DNA of 25,007 nucleotides from a virus, in IMG/VR virus record IMGVR_UViG_3300030099_000086, positions 1 through 25,007 of that record. One strand, written 5' to 3'. This document shows, in pieces, positions 22,672-25,007 of this stretch. Both the position numbers and the translations under genes were made by a program. The notes under the pieces are model-generated. The model was given only the letters and a program-made list of their open reading frames with translations, was not told the origin of the DNA and ran no database searches. Each line of letters starts with the position of its first letter. Position 1 is the first letter of the stretch.

Positions 22672-23715
22672 ATGAGTTACATAGGACAAGGACTACCAGC
22701 TGATACTTTTCAGGGGTACACAACAGACAGCTTTACAGGTGACGGCAGTGCTACGACATTTACGTTGTCAAAGCAGCCTTTTTCTGAAAACAGTTTAATC
22801 GTTGTTATCAACAACGTCATACAAAAACCTACAACAAACTTTACCGTATCAGGCACAACACTCACAATTGTTGGCACAGCTGTGGCATCAGGTGATGTAA
22901 TCTACGCTATACACACAGGTGGCGTATTGCCTATTGGTGAAGCAAACAGAGTTGATCTCAACGGTGCGTCCGATCAGCTTATTCTTGACCAGGATGGTGA
23001 TAGCACGATTAGTGCTGACACTGATGACCAGATAGATTTTAAAACTGGTGGCACAGACCGTATGCATATAGCATCAGATGGTGATGTGCTTATTTCCAAA
23101 ACAAGTAATGCATATCAAACAACTGGTCACGAATTTTTAGACGGTGGGAGAGCTTTTCACACAGCAGACGGTGGTAAAGCATTAAGTTTAGTAAGAAATT
23201 CAAGTAATGGAGCTATTATGGATTTTTATAATTCAAGTGGTTCAGAAGTTGGAAGTATAGAAACTGGGGCATCTGGCATTGGGATAAAACTTGGTGGCAC
23301 AGGTACAGGTAATTTACTAGATTATTATGAGGAGGGGTCTTGGACACCTACAACAAACACAGGTCAAGGTTTGTCAATTAGTGGGGCAAGGTTTACGAGA
23401 ATAGGACAATTTGTTTTTTTAAATTTTTATGTTAATCTTACAACAATAACTTCTACTAGTTCAGATACTTTAAAAATTACAGGGCTACCTTTTACGTCCA
23501 ATAACCAAGCAGTTTATGGTTTTGGTAATATTTCGTATATGGGAGCTACAAACTTCAATGATATGGCAGGGCCTTTAGTTAGCCCTAATTCAACTCAAAT
23601 GTATTTTCATCAAAATGATGGCACTACTGCAACTATAAGTATTGCGGAAATGAATAATAGAACAAGTGGAGGTGTACCGCTACTTGGAGGAGTTGTATAT
23701 CAAGTACCAGCTTAA
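22672..23715 (+). CDS. Longer DYEEG-type adhesin with YIG-type N-terminus
   Basis: A 347-residue protein. The N-terminus M-S-Y-I-G-Q-G-L-P-A and F-T-G-D-G-S-A-T-T-F-T-L (about 22-33), then a beta-rich module with V-V-I-N-N-V-I-Q-K-P, is a marine phage fibre element. Next come D-Q-L-I-L-D-Q-D-G-D-S-T-I-S (about 101-114), a mid segment with S-L-V-R-N-S-S-N-G-A, and D-Y-Y-E-E-G-S-W-T-P-T (217-227) opening the tip domain. The tip is shared with the product of 21802-22356, and the N-terminus with the truncated gene at the right edge. This makes it a composite of the locus's modules. AGAGGA precedes the ATG, which directly follows the previous stop. Confidence 0.75.
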   Translation: MSYIGQGLPADTFQGYTTDSFTGDGSATTFTLSKQPFSENSLIVVINNVIQKPTTNFTVSGTTLTIVGTAVASGDVIYAIHTGGVLPIGEANRVDLNGASDQLILDQDGDSTISADTDDQIDFKTGGTDRMHIASDGDVLISKTSNAYQTTGHEFLDGGRAFHTADGGKALSLVRNSSNGAIMDFYNSSGSEVGSIETGASGIGIKLGGTGTGNLLDYYEEGSWTPTTNTGQGLSISGARFTRIGQFVFLNFYVNLTTITSTSSDTLKITGLPFTSNNQAVYGFGNISYMGATNFNDMAGPLVSPNSTQMYFHQNDGTTATISIAEMNNRTSGGVPLLGGVVYQVPA

Positions 23716-23747
23716 TTTAAAAGGAGAAAACAATGGCAATAACAAAA
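23716..23747 (+). repeat. 32-base direct repeat, copy 2
   Basis: Second copy of the repeat at 22361-22392, differing by one base, again covering the ribosome-binding site and first codons of an MAITK-type gene. Possible recombination boundary between cassettes. Confidence 0.9.
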
Positions 23748-23984
23748 ACAACAGAAATAGCAAAGATAGAAATAGTCGGAGAGTATAAAGCTGTGCAAGT
23801 CAGAACCGATACTGTCATCAAAGAAGATGATAAAGAAATATCACGCTCAATACATAGACACGTTGTCCACCCTGATATGGATATATCTGGTGAAGATGCA
23901 GAAGTACAAGCAGTAGCAAATGCAGTTTGGACTGATGACGTAAAAACTGCATGGACTGAATTTATAGCTAATCAAACTATATAA
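23733..23984 (+). CDS. MAITK-type small fibre-locus protein, second paralogue
   Basis: An 83-residue paralogue of the product of 22378-22671: M-A-I-T-K, K-I-E-I-V-G-E-Y-K, V-Q-V-R-T-D-T, E-D-D-K-E-I-S-R-S, a central R-H-V-V-H-P, then E-V-Q-A-V-A-N-A-V-W-T-D-D-V-K-T. The first 15 coding bases and the leader are almost identical to the other copy, whereas the rest has diverged. It follows the 347-residue adhesin by 17 bases. A partner or assembly role is inferred from repeated pairing; no enzymatic motif is visible. Confidence 0.7.
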   Translation: MAITKTTEIAKIEIVGEYKAVQVRTDTVIKEDDKEISRSIHRHVVHPDMDISGEDAEVQAVANAVWTDDVKTAWTEFIANQTI

Positions 23985-23993
23985 GGATATAAG

Positions 23994-24509
23994 ATGAGCC
24001 AGACAAAAGTAGAGAGATTGTTTATAGCTGATAGAACTTCTTTAATGGTAGACCAATTTAGGTTAACAGCCAATTTTACACATTCAGGTGCTACAACTGC
24101 GGACATAACATCAAATTTAGAAAGAATAGATGACCCCTCTGGATTTGGTTCACTTGGCACTGGCATGTCAGAATCTTCAGGAGTTTTTACTTTTCCATCA
24201 ACAGGAATATATTTGATAAGAGCAGTAGCCTATGCTTTTAGAAATGTTACAAGTTCTGTTTACACAGGAATAAGAATTAAAACTACCCCTGACAATAGCA
24301 CTTATACAGTAGCATCTTTGGGTTATGGGTATGTACCAGATGTAAATGGAGCTTATCAAAATGTTGCAGTTGAGTATATTTTTGATGTTACAGACACCAG
24401 CACTCACAAAGCAATGTTTGAAATGCAATCAGGAAATGGAGTTATTTATGGTGGAAATTCATCACAAAATAGAACGCATTTTACATTTATGAAACTAGGA
24501 GATACATAA
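23994..24509 (+). CDS. C1q/TNF-like jelly-roll adhesin
   Basis: A 171-residue protein with the strand pattern of C1q-like trimeric jelly-roll domains: T-A-N-F-T-H-S-G (about 25-32), then S-S-G-V-F-T-F-P-S-T-G-I-Y-L-I-R-A (about 61-77), a variable middle with I-R-I-K-T-T-P-D-N-S (about 93-102), and F-E-M-Q-S-G-N-G with T-H-F-T-F-M-K-L near the end. V-F-T-F-P-x-x-G-I-Y is the most diagnostic part. In phages such domains serve as trimeric tip or receptor-binding modules. It is unlike the DYEEG adhesins, so the locus offers at least two adhesin folds. AAGGAT precedes the ATG. Confidence 0.72.
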   Translation: MSQTKVERLFIADRTSLMVDQFRLTANFTHSGATTADITSNLERIDDPSGFGSLGTGMSESSGVFTFPSTGIYLIRAVAYAFRNVTSSVYTGIRIKTTPDNSTYTVASLGYGYVPDVNGAYQNVAVEYIFDVTDTSTHKAMFEMQSGNGVIYGGNSSQNRTHFTFMKLGDT

Positions 24510-24510
24510 A

Positions 24511-24873
24511 ATGAGAATAGACGGTAGACCAGACCATATAGAAGATTATTTAGCACAATTGCACGCAGGTCAATGGTTTGGGTGGTCAGATAGTAAAAAT
24601 AAAATTTACGCTAATTTAATATTACACTCTAAAATGAGAGACTCTAGTAATAAAGAAATAGATAATCCACACTCCAAACCCTCAGAGGCAGATTGCACCA
24701 ACGGACTAAAAGCCATGCAAGATGCGTGGGATCTAGAGAATGACTCTTACAAATCTAAACGCAGAGCAGAATATCCAAGCATTGCAGACCAACTAGATGA
24801 CATGTACAACAACGGTTTTGATGCATGGAAAGCAACTATCAAAGCAACAAAAGACAAATACCCTAAAGGATAA
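24511..24873 (+). CDS. Fibre-locus accessory protein with YPSIADQLD motif
   Basis: A 120-residue protein, two bases after the previous stop. N-terminal M-R-I-D-G-R-P-D-H-I, an aromatic G-Q-W-F-G-W-S segment (about 20-26), a charged middle with one cysteine, and the C-terminal R-R-A-E-Y-P-S-I-A-D-Q-L-D-D-M-Y, then A-T-K-D-K-Y-P. The A-E-Y-P-x-I-x-D-Q-L-D...K-Y-P ending recurs in small proteins of phage fibre loci, some of which are treated as fibre-assembly proteins; I cannot confirm that role. The first ~95 residues are not recognised. Pairing with the preceding C1q-like adhesin parallels the MAITK pairs. Confidence 0.6.
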   Translation: MRIDGRPDHIEDYLAQLHAGQWFGWSDSKNKIYANLILHSKMRDSSNKEIDNPHSKPSEADCTNGLKAMQDAWDLENDSYKSKRRAEYPSIADQLDDMYNNGFDAWKATIKATKDKYPKG

Positions 24874-24876
24874 TTT

Positions 24877-25007
24877 ATGGCATATATAGGCAGATCATTA
24901 CAAGCAGGATCATTTAGACAGCTGGATGATATATCATCTAGTTTCAATGGATCAACAACAGCGTTCACCATGCAGGTCAACTCAACCAACGTATCAATGG
25001 GTGATGT
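24877..25007 (+). CDS. YIG-type adhesin or fibre protein, 3' truncated
   Basis: The frame is open to the right edge; 43 complete codons are visible. M-A-Y-I-G-R-S-L-Q-A-G-S-F and F-N-G-S-T-T-A-F-T-M (about 23-32) resemble the start of the 347-residue adhesin (M-S-Y-I-G-Q-G-L-P-A-D-T-F; F-T-G-D-G-S-A-T-T-F-T). It therefore probably begins a further cassette of the array, whose tip domain lies outside the window. AAGGA at 24866-24870 supports the ATG. Confidence 0.8.
   Translation, partial: MAYIGRSLQAGSFRQLDDISSSFNGSTTAFTMQVNSTNVSMGD

Noticed and set aside
222-24989. Many open frames of 60-140 codons on the minus strand
   Set aside because: All lie opposite well-supported + strand genes, have unlikely compositions (for example long Cys/Ser or Ala runs opposite low-complexity DNA) and no consistent ribosome-binding sites.
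1-25007. tRNA genes, CRISPR array, insertion sequences, integrase or lysis genes
   Set aside because: I looked for cloverleaf-like inverted repeats, regular spacer repeats, transposase or integrase motifs, and lysozyme or holin features, and saw none; the window is a structural-gene block.

Overview
This window looks like the virion-structure half of a lytic, short-tailed (podovirus-type) phage genome, most likely from a marine bacterium. All 32 genes called lie on the + strand, packed with overlaps or gaps of a few bases. The DNA is clearly AT-rich. Many products resemble proteins I know from marine phages and viral metagenomes: MAITK-type small proteins, a GLYANI-type basic peptide, a DUF6321-like protein and D-Y-E-E-G adhesin domains. 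Family names come from recognition of motifs and gene order, not from a database search. No integrase, RNA polymerase, lysis gene, tRNA or CRISPR array is visible.

Layout. 1-1313: regulatory and packaging start, with a 5'-truncated DUF6362-like helix-turn-helix protein, a promoter-like element, an HGGxSTGP zinc-motif protein, the small terminase (overlapping it by 122 bases) and a 58-residue unknown. 1313-3941: large terminase, then small accessory proteins and a GNAT-like acetyltransferase. 3943-8085: portal, a Bbp19-like small protein, scaffold, major capsid protein and a putative second head protein, closed by a hairpin with a weak T tract. 8130-8701: three very basic small proteins. 8703-19339: tail tube A, tail tube/nozzle B, and four internal-virion/ejection proteins in the T7 order 13-14-15-16. 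The last is a 1,587-residue polyvalent-type protein containing a zeta-toxin-like kinase domain. 19340-25007: a second copy of the promoter-like element, a strong terminator, the T7-type tail fibre, and an array of adhesin plus small-partner gene pairs running off the right edge.

How it works together. Terminase and portal fill a head made by scaffold and capsid protein. The portal connects to tail tube A and B. Proteins 13-16 are probably stored in the head and ejected into the cell with the DNA. The fibre and the adhesin array set host range.

Most unusual points: (1) six small proteins share a C-terminal signature, [ST]-L-[LMVI]-G, encoded with differing codons; (2) a zeta-toxin-like kinase sits inside a probably injected virion protein; (3) a non-coding element of about 52 bases is repeated upstream of the packaging genes and of the fibre locus, and the second copy is followed at once by a terminator; (4) the fibre locus carries paralogous adhesin/partner cassettes.
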